From the NCBI GenBank assembly GCA_037013495.1, contig CM072803.1, positions 14,712,001-14,776,000 on the forward strand: 64,000 bases of DNA. The letters run 5' to 3'. The notes below the pieces were generated by a model that saw only the letters and a list, made by a program, of their open reading frames with translations, was not told the origin of the DNA and made no database searches. Both the position numbers and the translations under genes were made by a program. The stretch comes from Hippophae tibetana. Its lineage: Eukaryota > Streptophyta > Magnoliopsida > Rosales > Elaeagnaceae. Shown one piece after another: positions 26,641-41,400 of the stretch; the stretch's first letter is position 1; each line of letters opens with the position of its first letter.

Positions 26641-28174
26641 GGAGTTGATATGATCATATAGTCAAGGAATTTAAATGTCACACTGGTTGGGAGGCAACCC
26701 AACATTATGTTACTTATATTTTCATTATTTTTTGTTTTATAGGTGAATAAATATGGAAAGCAATGACAAAAGATTGTGTAATTTCAACGATAGATATGGT
26801 GTGCCAAGACTAAGAGAGTTTTATTTTTTCTTAAAATTTCATATTTATATATGCACATTGGGGACAATGTGCAATTTAAGTTTAAGGGAGAGAACTTCAT
26901 TATCTACATTAGTATTTAGTGTGCATTTTAAATTTTTAAGGAATTTTTTAAAAATTTTAGGATGTTTTTAATCATGATTTGGGTAGAAATTGATAAATAT
27001 ATGCAAACTAAATGCATGCATGCTTGATATGAAATATATTAACTTAATGATAAAAATTGTTTTTCATGACTAGGATAATGAATGTAACATATTTCTTAAG
27101 ATACTTACATTAATCATGTAATATGCTTGCTAGTTTTGATTGGATTGATTTAAATTCTTATGCACATATTCATAATTGATTTTGGTGTTCTTATTAAGAG
27201 AAAATTTGTAGTGAGTTATGCGAGTCGATGAGGTCTACCAAGTTTTAGAATCTATTTCATCATCTCTTGAAGGGAAATCCTAAATAATATTTAGCAAGAG
27301 AAATAATTTAGGCCTTATTTGGATCGATTTATCCTTTCAAACTAACCATTGTTAATATCTTTAGTCACATACTTAAGTCTAAAAAAGAACCATTCATATC
27401 TTTAAGCCATGTTTTATGCCTAATTAATAAACATTATTTTTATCCTTACCCCTTTAGCTTGTATGAAAAGAAAAAAAATGTGCAATCATGTGTTATGCTA
27501 TAAGATAAGGTAAAATGTAATGCACCCTATAAAAAAAATTAAAACTCACAACACAATTATCTCTCTAAAGAAAAAAGAAAATATAATTGAAAATAAGTTT
27601 GGGGTGTTATGAAGTTATAATTAAAAAAAGAGAAAAGGGATATGGAATAAAAGAATATGAAATATCAAGTAAAAGCTCAATTGTAGTTAAAAAGTGCATG
27701 ATGAACAAAAAGAAAGCTAAGGTGTGGAAAGAGCCTAAGTGTCTTCATTTATCGACCCACTACCTAAGCCTTACATTATAAGCATGTAAAGTCCTTATTG
27801 ATCTTTAGCTAAGTGCATATTTATATTAGTGGATAAGGATGTGAAAAATAGACTTATGAGACTTGTGCCAAGATTGAATTGATTATCATACTTATATAGA
27901 TTGATTTCATTAGTGCATTGAATAATATCATGTGGAGCACACACACACACAAATCAATTTGTCAAAAACCTTACATATCCTGGTATTGATGGAAAGTTAA
28001 TTGATGAATATATGAACCTCCTTATCATAGGATTGTACGACTTTTGAGAGAGATATTTTTTGTGAAATATGCATGTACTAATAGAAGTATATTTATGAAT
28101 ATACTACCCATGCTATTTTATTTAATTATACTTGGCTTTACTTTAGGACAAGCACATAGTTAAGTTTGGGGGTG

Positions 28175-29659
28175 TGATGACTTTATTAAAGTAGAGACAT
28201 TAGCACATTTTTTTACTTAATATTTACTTATTTATTCAATAAATAGTATTTTTAAGGCCAAAAATATTAAAATATAGTTTTTTTAGTAAAAATGGGTGAA
28301 AATATAATTTTAGGATTTTTTATGAATTTCTAAAGTAAGGCCAATTAGGAGTTATCATGTGGCATGCCACGCAAGCAGAGGAGGTGATTTGGTAAGCCAG
28401 ACAGATGACATGCAAGCAGGGATAACAAATCATAGATGAGGAGGATGAACCACATGCCATATGTCAATATGGCATTCAATCTGACTTTCGAGCGTGGTCA
28501 AACAACACTGCCACATGTGTACCACGCCATCTGTTACCATGAATCATGTTTCACCGTGTAGCACTGACTCAGCATGAATTGACTCGAATCGATCTCCCTT
28601 ACCATGTGTCGCGCTCTAATTCACCTAGTGAATTCTGTGTACCACTATGATTGGCTAGCGTTGTTAGTTTTGCTTGTTTTGATCTTAGCCCTTGATATGA
28701 AGCTGATCTGATGGTCCAAATCGCACCTGAGATATATTTTAGCCTCTAATCACCCCATAAACCCTAAGAGTCATTCATTAGCATAATTTTGATCAATTTT
28801 TGGAGCTAAAAAAAGAGAAAAATCCAAGAGGGGATATAATTTTAGTTAAAATTCAAAATGAGATTAACATTACAATTCAAGAGATTGATTATATATTTTT
28901 TTCTACTATTTGTTTTATCAATTTTTATGTATTTCTTTATGAAAAATATGAGTTTTATGGACACAATTATGTGTAATTTATTCATCTATGGATCTTATGA
29001 ACCCAATTTTTACCATGTGATGATCTATTATTTTACCCCAAATATATTTTTAATTTAGTTATATTATTTAATTTAATTTTTATGCTATTAATTGTTTGGC
29101 CAACAGTTTATCTATAGAAGCAATTAAATATATTTGAGAGAATTATTTAGTTATTTGTCTTGATTAAATAATATACCTAGTTTCTTGATAGTGATATATG
29201 ATTCTTATGTATATGATCCATAATTGATGAACTTAATGAGTAACATGCAATTTAATTAGCATAAGAATGTGATTAAATTAATTACTATATGGTATGTAGT
29301 TTACTTGAGAGAGGAATAAATGTTAGGTTAGATTCAATTGATCATGTAATTAATTGATAATTATAATGGAGTGATTTTAGCGATTTACATGTAAAGAAAA
29401 CTAGGAGATTAAGTATGTTTAGACATCTTCTCATATATCTTCTAAGCTACAAAGAAGATTTAATTAATCATTACTATTTATTTTTAGTTATTTTAATTTT
29501 ACTTCCGTAAAATATAAAAATATAAAAAAAATGATTTTTATTTTTTTTAGTTTTAAAAATTAATTTATCGTACGAACGATATTTTTTCTTATCATTATAT
29601 TACTTTTTACGATATGTATACTTGCATATTTATTTCACATATAATTTGTGTGATAATCA
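28175..29659 (+). repeat. 3' LTR of the gypsy element
   Basis: It starts TGATGACTTTATTAAAG right after the purine tract. The end is placed at TGATAATCA (29659) from the alignment with the inverted copy at 22554-24106, so it is approximate. The part from 28340 to 28640 is clearly richer in G+C than its surroundings and full of CATGTG and CACG motifs. I take it as the U3 promoter region. Confidence 0.75.
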
Positions 29660-30048
29660 ATTGTAACCAGGTTTTTGACCAGTTCAAACCTCACTATGGT
29701 GCAACATACAATTATTTTTCTTTATTTTCTATTATCTCTTTTCTTTACTTTAGATAATTTCAACTATTTTTCTTTATTTTAATATTTATATATTAAGATA
29801 CCTGTAAAACACTATAATAAACTCATTAATATAAGCAAATAGATTTATTTAAAATATAATAGAATAAAGCAAATACATATCTATTTTATTAACTAAATGA
29901 CATTAAAATATGATATATTTAGTATTTTTTAAGTATTCGTGATTATCTTGGATGAATATGCATACAAAGTCAAATATAGTGGATTGAAACAACCTGCACC
30001 ATTATATGACCAACTTCATCTTTGACAATAACTAGCTTCAATCATTTG
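29660..30048. other. Intergenic, no gene seen
   Basis: A+T-rich spacer between the gypsy 3' LTR and the LTR of the next copia element. No features recognised. Confidence 0.4.
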
Positions 30049-33000
30049 TGACAAAATTAGAAGAGCAAGCATTTTCTCTTCTTGGTATTTCATTTTTATC
30101 ATTTTTTTATGTTTTTAATGTACAAGGAATGATGATATATATACACACACACACTAAGAAAATAAGCAAGGAAAGCATCTTGTTGCTGCTCCACTAAAAA
30201 AACATTCTATTGCTCATGCTCTCTACAAACTGTTGCACACCTATACCATTATTGTACCCATACCTGCACTTCACCCATACCTGTTGCTACTACCCATACC
30301 TACTACTCCATTTCTACATTTCCAACTCACGCTAACACTCCTCCTCATATTAGTGCATAAATATCTCTCATGCCCAAATTTTTAAGTGAGTTGTAAAAGT
30401 TCCTTACAGACATAGATTTTGTGAGTATATCAGCCAATTGATCTTCTGATTTAACAAATAAAAGCTGAATAATCTTTTCTTCAAGGTTCTATTTGATGAA
30501 GTTCTTATCCATTTCAACGTGCTTCATGCGATCATGTTGAAATGGATTGTGGAAGATGACAATGGATACCTTGTTATCATATAACAAGTTCATTTCAGAG
30601 TTAGGAGTAACACCAATCTCAGTTATAAGTTTCCTCAATGAAAGGAGCTCGCATATTCCCTTTACCATTCCTCGAAATTTAGCTTCAACGCTAGACAAGG
30701 CAACTATCTTCTGTTTCTTGCTCCTTCGTGTAACAAGATTTCCTCCCACAAAATTTAAGTACCCAGTAGTAGATTTCATGTCCTTGATATTCCCTGTCTA
30801 GTCCGCATATGTATATCCAACAACTTTCAATTGACCATTCTTTGAAAACATAAGTCTTTTCCCAGGGGAGGATTTTAAATAATGAAGTATTCACATTACA
30901 ACATCCATATGGTCTTCATATAGGAACTGTATAAACTGATTCACTACACTCACAACATAAGAAATATATGGCCAGTATGAGATAAATAGATGAGTTTACC
31001 CACTAACCATTGATATCTTTGTTTGTCTGCTGGTACTTGGTCCACATATTCTCCAAGTTTGTGATTTTGGACAATTGGAATATAAAGAAATTTACATTCT
31101 AGTAATCCTACCTCTGTCAGCAAGTCTAGAATATATTTCCTTTGGGAAATAAATATGCCTTGTCTTGATCTTGTTACCTCAATGCCCAAGAAGTATTTAA
31201 GCCCTCCTAAGTTCTTTATTTCAAACTCATTTGATAATTATTCTTGAAACCTAAAGATTTCTTCTTCATCATCCTTTATAATGATCATATCATCTACATA
31301 GACTATAAGGACTGTTATTTTTCTCAATCGATGTTTTAGGAAGAGAGTGTGATCATAGTTGCTTTGTTGAAACCCATATTTCCTTATTGTTGAACTCAAC
31401 CTACCAAACCATGCTTAAGGTGATTATTTTAGTCCAAACAATGTTCGTACCTATATGAAGTTTCTTTTCCTGATGTAACATTATATCCTAGTGGGATATC
31501 CATGTAAATCTCCTCTTCAAGATCACTATGGATGAAGGCTTTTTTTACGTCAAGTTGGTGCAATGACCAATCTAAATTAGCTTCAAGAGATAACATAACT
31601 CTAACAGTTTGTAGTTTGGCCACATGTGAGAAAGTTTCCTGATAATCTATACCATGTTTCTATGTATACCTCTTTGCTACTAGTCTCGCCAATTGTGTCG
31701 ATCAATTGACTGGTATGCTTTATAATTAATGGAGAAAATCCACTTGCACCCCACTATCTTCCTCCCTTGAGGTATCATTCTCAACACCCATGTGTTATTC
31801 TTCTACAATGCCTCAAATTATTCTTTTATAGCTTGAGTCCAGTTTGGATCAGATAAGGCTTCTTCAATACTACCTAGAGTCTGGCATAAGGAGAGTGTAT
31901 GTGAAAATACCCTGATAGGTTCTGATAACCCTTGAGTAGATATATAATTGGCTATTGAATACTTGGATTGTCATTCTTCTATGTCTAGAGAGTATCGATT
32001 TGGAGGTTTTCCTCGATTATGTCTGAAAGGTAAAACATAACCTGCAAATGTATTTATAGCATTAGTTTGTAAAAGTGTGATAGGATAGATTACCTTAGGA
32101 GTATTCTCAGCAAGAGGATTGTTGGGTACTAAATAATGGAGGGATGCATTAACCACTGCATCTTCTAATGATTTGGGCACTGGTTCAACTTTAGTTCTTA
32201 GAAGGCCAAGTTTAGGTCTAGGTACTAACTCATCCATATTGTTGGCATCATCCAGGTATGTTGGATTGTTACCAACTTATAACACTTCATCATCAAACCA
32301 AATTTGTTCTTCACCATAAATCTCTCATTGAAGAGGGAAATTGGATACTGATAATTGGAAAAAATTCAGATTCTAGGCAAGTGACATCCATGGTAATGTA
32401 AGTTATTTTAGTAATAGGATCGTAGTATTTGTATCCCTTTTTTTGTACTCCATACCCTAAGAAAACACACCAAATAGCATATGGATCCAACTTAATCCGA
32501 TGATTTTTATGAAAGTGGATAAAAATAACACAACCAAAAATTTGATGAGGAATCATCAAAATAGTAGGCAAGGGGACATGATTAGATAACACTTTTAATG
32601 GAGTTTGAAATTGTAAGGATTTGGTAGGCATGCGATTTAGTAGATACACAGATGTAGCAACAACATCACTCTAGTATCTACTGGGCATATGTGCACTGAT
32701 CAGTAGGGCACGTGCAATTTCTAAGATATGCATATTCTTCTTTTTTGTAGTACCATTCTGTTGTGAGGTTTGTGAACATGAGGCTTCATGGAGAATACCA
32801 TGGTTGTCAAAGTATGTCTAGAATTGTTGATTAATATATTCCCCTTCATTATCAAAACGAATGATCTTAAGTTTTTCAAACAATTGTGTCTGAACCATGG
32901 TGAGAAATGAGTGAAACTTAACAAATACTTCATATTTGTGTTATAGAAGGTAAATCCATGTCATTCGTGTTCAATCATTAACAAAAATTACATACCAACG

Positions 33001-34959
33001 ATGTAGTGACTGGAGACGGTCCCCAAACATCAAAATGTACTAAAACAAAAAGAATCATACTTTTATTCATGCCCATGGGATAAGAAGCCCTATGACTCTT
33101 AGCTAAGATACAAGTATCACATTTAAAGTCTAAGTGTGTTATATTTGAAAATAAACTAGGTAGTAAGTGCTTCAAATACCCAAATGATGGATGCTTAAAT
33201 CGACGATGACATAACCAAATTTGTCTCTCCTTGTTACTAGTTGTGTGTTGCATATGATTGGCTATTCCTGAAATGAGGTCATCAACATAATATAAAAAAC
33301 CCATCTTAGTACCACGCCCAATGATCTCCTTAATGAGAATATCCTGAAGGAGGTAAAAAGTAGAATACATCAATATTGTCCAGTTAAGATCTGAAGTAAC
33401 TTGACTTACAGACATTAGTCTATTTGAAAGAGAGGCTACAAGTAATGTATTAGATAATAACAAGGAATGAGATAAAATCACTATTCCAGCCTCTATAATT
33501 GGATAAGTGACCTCATTGGCATTTGCAACATAGCTCTGTCTCAGTTTGGTTGTATTAGAGAAATCTTTTGGGTCAAATGCCATATGGTCTGTAGCTCTAG
33601 AGTCGAGAATCTAGTCATTATTATCATTATGGGTAAAGATGTGAAATTATTTACTTGAAGTACCTGGATCCTGGAAAGATTCTAGTTGAGGGATGAGCGA
33701 TAGTGATGCATAATAGGTAGCCACAACAACTTTCCCAGTGTGGTTATCATTAATAGTGGTTTTCCATTTTTTATGCTTGGAGATCATTCTACCTATCTGG
33801 ATATCCATGTAGTTTGAAGCAATTTTCATGCCATCAGAAGGTGGTTTAGGTTTGGATGAAGAGTTGGATTTGTCGCTACCTAGGGAAAGAGCTCCTGGTT
33901 TTGGTGCCATCTAATTATGGTTTCCCTTTATCCTTTTGGAAGCCATGACTACTCTTGGAGTCATATCTACACCCGATATCATCACGGTCTACCTGACCTA
34001 TTCCCTACAGATGAATCCATAGGCATGTTCTACCATAAGGAACGATTTAATTTGAAGCACATCACTTCGAGTTTTATCCATTCTATCATCGAGTCCATCA
34101 AGAAAGGTATAAACTTCATCTTCATATAAGATGGAGTTGTATTTATGTATGTCAGTAGCACACTCCATCGGATTAGGACAACAAAAATCAATTTCTCGCC
34201 ATAACCCTTAAGGTCATTATAGTATATTTCAAAGGATCCACCCATCTACTTCATACGAGTAACTCAACGATAGAGATCATAAACTTGAGATGTGTCTGTC
34301 CTATCAAAATAGGTTGTAGCAGCAGAATCCCAAACCTGTTTTGCAGTTAGGAATCAGATAAAACTGGCAATCAAGGAAGGGTCCATCGAATTGATCAACC
34401 ATCCCTTGACAATGGCGTTTTCATTGTGACATCTCTTGCATGAAGGGTCAGTTTCTGGAGGTTGAGAAAAATACCTATTGATATATCTCATCTTATCCTT
34501 GCTAGAGATATACATCTCAACCACCTGGGACTATAAGGCATAGTTGGATCCTCCCAAATTGATACTGATTGGGATAGTCGAATATTCAGTAAGCCGTGCT
34601 TATGGGGCGGTCTGGGTTCTAGTAAGACCTTTGTCATTTTTGTAATTAAATCGTTGAGGATGGAATTGGTTGTTAGGTCTCTAGATTCTACCATAGAGTC
34701 TATTGGTTCTGGTGGTTTTTCTGGTTGTCACACGGTGGTTGGTGATTGAGCAACGATCCTAGTAACCATTGCTCTAATACCATGACAAAATTAAAAGAGC
34801 AAAACATTTTCTCTTCTTGGTATTTCGTTTTTATCATTTTTCTTTTATTTTTAATGTATAAAAAATGATGATATATATACCTCCTTAATGGGAAGAATAA
34901 ATGATATACTCATTAGCAACATTTCTTACATTTCTCTAAAATCACTATAATCTCTAACA
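30049..34959 (-). mobile_element. Old Ty1/copia LTR retrotransposon
   Basis: Related LTR ends begin TGACAAAATTA at 30049 and 34783 and share AGAGCAA, ATTTTCTCTTCTTGGTATTTC and ATGATGATATATATAC. On the minus strand the primer-binding site beside the right LTR is TGGTATTAGAGC (complement of 34771-34782), one base off the initiator-tRNA type. The purine tract beside the left LTR is AATATGAGGAGGAG (complement of 30338-30351), followed by TGTTAGCGTGAG. The left LTR is 289 bp (30049-30337). The right copy diverges after a microsatellite and seems to end at CTAACA (34959). No target duplication was found. Confidence 0.85.
30489..34700 (-). pseudogene. Copia gag-pol polyprotein, heavily degraded
   Basis: Order on the minus strand: gag remnants (34694-33647); a GAG-pre-integrase block around RQIWLCHRRFKHPSFGYLKH (within 33583-32978); integrase core (32933-32700) and C-terminal part YLLNRMPTKSLQFQTPL and IFGCVIFIHFH (32649-32311); reverse transcriptase HQLDVKKAFIHSDLEEEIYM (31623-31429) and EVGLLECKFLYIPI (31189-30950); and RNase H GGNLVTRRSKKQKIVALSSV (30779-30489). 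Neighbouring pieces lie in different frames many times, which marks an older insertion than the one at 13345. Confidence 0.8.
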
Positions 34960-37900
34960 TTAAATTTTAATAATAAGAGGATGTAATAATATCAAATTCA
35001 AGAATTATGAGACTAAATTGCATTTAAAAAAATGGACCTATTGTATAGCACCTTAGACTCAAACCATGTCTTATATCGAAAACCAGTCATTTAAAAGCAT
35101 CATGCTTAACGAGACATTCATACTATCAAATTTACCAATGTGATAAAAAAATGATCCAATAATACATGTAAACTTAATCAAACTTCAATAATCTATAATA
35201 ATTTAAAACACAATCACAATAATCAATATTAATTTAAAACACAATTACAAAAATTCCATCTAGAATTAATATGACCCACTGTTCAAAATGTTTTAGCTAT
35301 AATTAGAGACAAGAAGTCTCTTTTGTATAAGGTAAATACAACGAAAATAACAAAAATAACAAATTTATAATTATAAAAATTACATTCATTATATCTATCT
35401 AAATATTTTTACTATTTGTTTAATAAGAAAAAAGTTATTATTAAAAAAATATGGCATAATATTTCATTCTAATGTTGTTAAATTAGATACTCTTAAAATT
35501 GTACTACATATATTTAGATTTATTCAATGTTGAAATCTATTTAATTAAATCACATTTAATATTATCATGATATTATTTTTATTGTTATAAATTTTAAGAA
35601 TTTTAAGAATTTTTTTTATTTTTTAATATATAAATATAGATATTCTTAAAGAAGCTTTGTATTTGTTTTTCGTTTTTATATGAATTTTCATCTATAGCGA
35701 GTCAGCTTACATGAATATTCTAATCTACCACTGAGATTGCCCGGTTGTAGCGATATATACAATTATGATATGTACCAGTACTAATATCATATCAGAACTA
35801 AGAAGTAGCAAGAATTTAATTAAATAAACTATACAAATATAATAATTAAATAAATTATTATATTTAATGTTTTATAACAAAATGGAACATACTGTGTGAA
35901 CGAAATCCTAACCTAAAAATAAAATCACCTTAATTTTCAAATTATGAAATGCTTAAATTTAATTATTAATACTTTTTGAGCTAAAATAAATAATATTTTT
36001 AATTAATAAATTTATTATAAAATTAGTATTAACTTCCCCATTTTAAAGGGTATTTTTGTCATTAATATTCAAAATATTTTTTAAGGAAATTACAAAAAAT
36101 AATATCCTTAAACTTATAACAACTAAAAATAACACATTAATACTATTAAATGAGTTCGAATTGAATAACACTCAACAATGAACGGATTTATATAGTTTAA
36201 TTTGAATTATATTTAATTGATGATATTTAAATTAAATTGATATGTTAGATTTTTTGTAATAAAAAAATGTAAAAGTTGATATAAGAGTGTTATTTTTGTA
36301 ATTATAAATTTTAAGAGTATTAATTTGTTATTTTTTTCATTTTTTATTAACTTTTCTACTAATATATATTTTTTATCTAAATTATACTTATATATCTTAT
36401 TATTATATATATATTTATTTATGTGTTATTTTTATTTTAAACGGTATTGCGATAAAAAAATTGATTGCAAAGTTATCATTATTATAAATTTTACTTATTT
36501 AATAATAATTATTACATTATCTTATAAATAGGGTTTAATGACCTTAAATCCTTTTTATTGTGTAGATAACATAAAATACATAATGTATGTTTGATTTGAT
36601 TTTTTTATTTATCTTTTAATTAATGTGTTAAAAAAATAAAATTAACAAAAAAAATGAAAAAAATAAGATTATAGGATTCCTTATTTATTATGTTTTGATA
36701 TTCTATACAAAAATTCATAGACAAGTTAAATACATATCTATTTTTTAAAACAACGGAAGTACTCGTACTAATCACTAACTCCATAAGTCCATAAAAATTA
36801 ATTTTGTAGCCATTTAATGGATAATTTTATCTTTTTTTTTAATTACAACAATTGCCATTACAATTATCTTCACTTACGATTCTATTTGAATTTTGAATTA
36901 TTTAGAGCAAATTCCATTATATTTATAATGGATAGGATAATGTCCTTAAAATAAATAATTTTAAGCTCCCTTGTCTTCCCAAATTAACATTCTTTAAAAT
37001 AATTATTATTATATTAACAAGATATTCTAATAAAATAACTATTTTATTCCGATTCTAAAATAATGCAAAGTGAACATAATCAAAATAATTTAATTTTAAT
37101 TATTTTCTTTTCTAATTCAAATTTCATTTAGAATTAATAAACATATTATATTCTTTGTTTGTGTAAATGAGAACTATTTTTTTTTTAATATTTTTTGTAT
37201 TATATGTTACATAATATCTAAAACAATTAATTTTTTTGAATTTCAAATATACATTATCTCAATAATGTTTTTGATTAACTTTATATCAGGTATATTACAA
37301 TTGTATCATTTGTACTATCAAAATATTTTTCTTCCATTTATATCATTCAATTATGAAAATTATCCGTTGTTGGACAGCATCAAACGTTTGTTATGATCAA
37401 GCATCGTTTATACCATTCGTTAATATTTTCATTTGTATAATTTTCATGTCTATAATACTTTTAAAAAAATAAACATCGTCGATAAAAAAAAACATAAAAA
37501 ATTGATATATAGATAAAAATGTATACTAACTTTGTTATGGTTACATTATTATATGTTTCTAAAATTGTAAAATCTATCAAATATCCATAATTGTGTGTTG
37601 AACAAAATGCAATATTATTAATAAATAGAGGGAAATTCAAAGATATATTTCAAAATACCAAGTTTATTTCAACTTTTAAAATTCCATAAAAATCATTTTC
37701 TTAAATATGTAAAATTTTATATTTCTACTATAAAATGTATACGTTGTATTACAATAATTCAATAAATATCTAGTAATTAATCACTGCATTTTAATATTTA
37801 CTTACAAAAATTAGTTTACAAAAATTGTAACATTTATTATATCAAAAATTTTAAAAATTTCAATGTCATTATTCAAATTTTAAAGATTGTCTCATCATCA

Positions 37901-38051
37901 AACCATTTGAAAGTTCCGTTTGCAGCAAGAATACATTGTCAGTTGATACAAAGACAAATGATAGAACAACCAAATTACATAATCTGTCATACATTATTGC
38001 ATATTACGTTAGAAAATAAGTAAATGATCACTATACCATAGGACTAAGCCT
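34960..38051. other. Intergenic, no gene seen
   Basis: About 3 kb of strongly A+T-rich DNA with runs of ATAATTA and TTTTTA. The small open frames here have no protein-like composition. The last part, near 37990-38051, would be the 3' flank of the minus-strand ASB gene. Confidence 0.5.
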
Positions 38052-38417
38052 CTAATTCTCACTCTCTGTTTCTTTTCTCTCTATTATTTTGATAAAATTG
38101 CGCACAATTGCCTTGCCTTCACTGGTAATGATACTTTCTGGATGGAACTGAACACCCTACAATTTTCAATACCATTATGTTGTAGCTATAATATAATTTA
38201 GCTTCTTATTTGTAGTAGCTAGAGTTAACAAGAAAAAGAATATAGCTTCTTATTATGAAATGATCAGTTCATTTCAGCTCATCCAATGAGTCGATGATTT
38301 ACGAAAACCAATTCACGTAACTCATAAGCTCAAATAAGCTAACTCATCTAGCTCATAAACAACTTACAAAAATAAATCAAAATATAATACTTATACTAAT
38401 ATTTTTATCAGTAAACA

Positions 38418-38448
<31 letters not shown>

Positions 38449-41400
38449 TAATGAGTCAAGTTTGTGAATTGTTCAATCTAACTTAATTGAATGAGAAATG
38501 AGCTTTTAACAAAATTTGATTAGCCTCTCTACCATCTACTGTTGTCTAAGGTAGTTGCAGTTGATCTTACAAAGGAGGTGCGTGTAATAAGTAAAGGTTT
38601 GATTTTGATCAAAGTTGTATTCAAATTAAAAGGGGTAATTTTGGAGGTTTAATTTTTTCTTAAAAATAGAAAGAAACAAATGAAGAAAAACATAAAAAAT
38701 GACCCATTTGAACCTATAGTCACTTTTTCAAAACTAATGGACTCAACTGTCACAAAAAGAATCTACTGGATCTAAGTGCTCCATTTTGAAAAGCTAGTAA
38801 ACTTGTATGGTCACCCACTCTTACAATTTTTATGTACTAAAAAAGTGTAAAGATAAATCAATGATATTGTTATTTTATGTATCTTTAGTCTAGAAGGTCA
38901 ATTCTAAAGACTAGGCACTATTTGAAGTTTGCTAATAATAGTTAAACCGAGCCTTGCACAATTTACCAACAATTTTGTGTGAAGTTCACGGGGACATATC
39001 TTCAAAATCAGAATGTTATATGCTTATATTACTTATTATTCTCTTGTAAATTAGTAATTTACCAACACGGTCTAATGAAGGAAAGAGAATCTCACCTACA
39101 TCTAAAGTTTAAGGCTTTTATCTTCTTGAATCCTTTCCTTATCCTAGATTGTTTGACCTCCTTCTAACCACTAGACAATATCCCTATGCATTATGCAAGC
39201 AACAAAAGGAAGCTAAAATCTTACTTGAAGATGCTTATATTTCTTATGACGAGCAGCCATTATCAACCCATCCTCGGTCCATGCTGTAATTTCAAGTTCA
39301 TCGTGAGGAAAACTGTCCTTGTCAATCACAAGGCTGTGGTATCTACCGGCAGTGAAAGGACTGAAAAGACAGACATGTTAAATTGTTACTATATATTCAG
39401 TTGAAAGAAAATTGAATTTAACACAAACTATGGCAGGTTACGCATAAATATAAGGTGAACTTCCTTAACATAGGAACTGATGAACAGTTTACTAATAGCA
39501 AGTTAAAACTAGGTTATCTTGATCATGGGCTTATTTTATATGTTAGCATATATATACATGCATATATATCTCCTGGTTTTTCAATGAAAAAGCTATTATT
39601 TTATTCTCAATAATATGGTAGTAGAGCAAGTTCCAAAAACCCTAGACTTCAACCAACCCTAACCACAGCCCATCACCCATCACCTACCGCTGCTCTGTGT
39701 CCCAATAGAAAAACCCAACCACTTCCAAAATCTTGACCCCCAGCCGCTGCCGAAATGCCCCTATTTAACATTTTTGATACAAGTATGCAACATGCAACCT
39801 CAAAAAAATTCCAACAGGGAAAAAAGAGATTCTAACATAAATGATGAAATTCAGGTCCTACTCTCTTGAGGAATATTGCTAAACCTTACTGATTATCCTC
39901 TGCTTCATAAATTGATTGTATAAGTTATTATCATAGGGAAAAAATTCATACTTTGATAATCCAGAGAACAAGCCATCTTCTCCCTTCTCATCATAATATA
40001 TTAGAGAACTTTTTCCATGCATGACACCATTAGGAGCACGGACAATCTTCCCTACAATGCCAAAGCAACAAAAAAAGAGTCAAAAATCTCAAAGCTAATG
40101 TTTCAGAAATCACAATACAGGGATGCGTATAGACAATAACACATCTTAAGATGCATAATCCAAACGTAACATAGTTAGTATGAACGATTATGTTAAAGAA
40201 GCCACCTCCAAAAGCCTCTCCAATGCATTGAAGTCCCATACAGACACCAAACAAGGGTACAGTAGGTCCAAGCTCCAAAACTGTTTCCAATGATATTCCA
40301 GAATCTTGGGGTGTACCTGCAACATTAGAAAATGGCATATAGCAATACTGGCAATTATAGTCTTTTACTGCTTATTTGTTCTCTCCTCCTATTCTTTTCT
40401 GGGAAGTTATTTTTTCCTCAGGTCTCAACTGTGTCAAAGTGAAATAGACATAAGCCTGAGTTTACCTGGCCCGGGAGAGACTAGCACCCCTCTTGGTTGT
40501 ATCCTACAAAAATACCAAAAAATACAGCAAAGTTTCATGCATGCAGAAATCTTAAGAAGAGAAACTCCTCATTTGACATAAATGGTATTGTTAATGTTGT
40601 CATCTCAAACAAAGTGATAAAGGTGAAACAATACCTTTTCAGTTCATCCACAGTTAGTTCGTCATTCCGGTAAACTTCAAAATGATAACCCAGCTCCCCC
40701 ATGTACTTCACATCAGAACAGAGATGTCAGAATATCAGCTGTTTAATCAGAAATATCAAATAATCAATAAAGAAAAAAAAGAGGGACAAAATAATTATGC
40801 TACAGAGAGAGGGTTTCTCAATATATGATACGTAACAATAGGTGTTTAGTTCCACCCCCTCCACTAGAGTATATCCAGGACTAAACACTGCTCATCGAAA
40901 AAAAAGAAACTAATATTTGCCTCTGCAAAGAAAGCAGAACATTAGTGGTAAAGACCAAAACACCTCAACTAAAATCTAGCTCTCCAACTAGGTCACAACA
41001 TGAGGCCTGTTGGGTAAACTTGGGTGGATATTAATTATGGAAATTGGTGAGATTTTGCTTCCTTGTGAGGGATTAGACCATTTAAAGGGCATGCAAAGCA
41101 AAGCCTATGGAGTCTGGAAGTAGGAAGTAGGAAGCTGTGGACAACAAAACAAAGAAATTGTAGATGTGATACATGTAATGCATGGTTTGTTGATGTGCCA
41201 GTACAAATGGTGATCGATGTCAATGTTCTGGTAACTCTGATCCAAAGGGGCCTAGAAGAAAATTTGTCAACTTTACTTTCTAATTGCCAAATCTATGTGC
41301 CTTCTATGATTGAACACGTGCTATGGTGGCCTGACTGTTGCTGGTAGTTTGTAGTGTTTGTAGATTTGACTTCGCAGTTTATGGTTATTTAATCTCTATT

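Larger units (their letters stand above)
25385..29659 (+). mobile_element. 5'-truncated Ty3/gypsy (Athila-like) retrotransposon
   Basis: Only the integrase end of pol, a long non-coding 3' region and the 3' LTR remain. The integrase (25385-26640) is followed by TTGGGAGGCAACCCAA (26678-26693), a motif seen downstream of pol in many plant gypsy elements. About 1.5 kb later comes a purine-rich tract GTTTGGGGGTGTG and the LTR. Gag, protease, reverse transcriptase and the 5' LTR are missing. A (CA)n run lies at 27937-27951. Confidence 0.8.
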
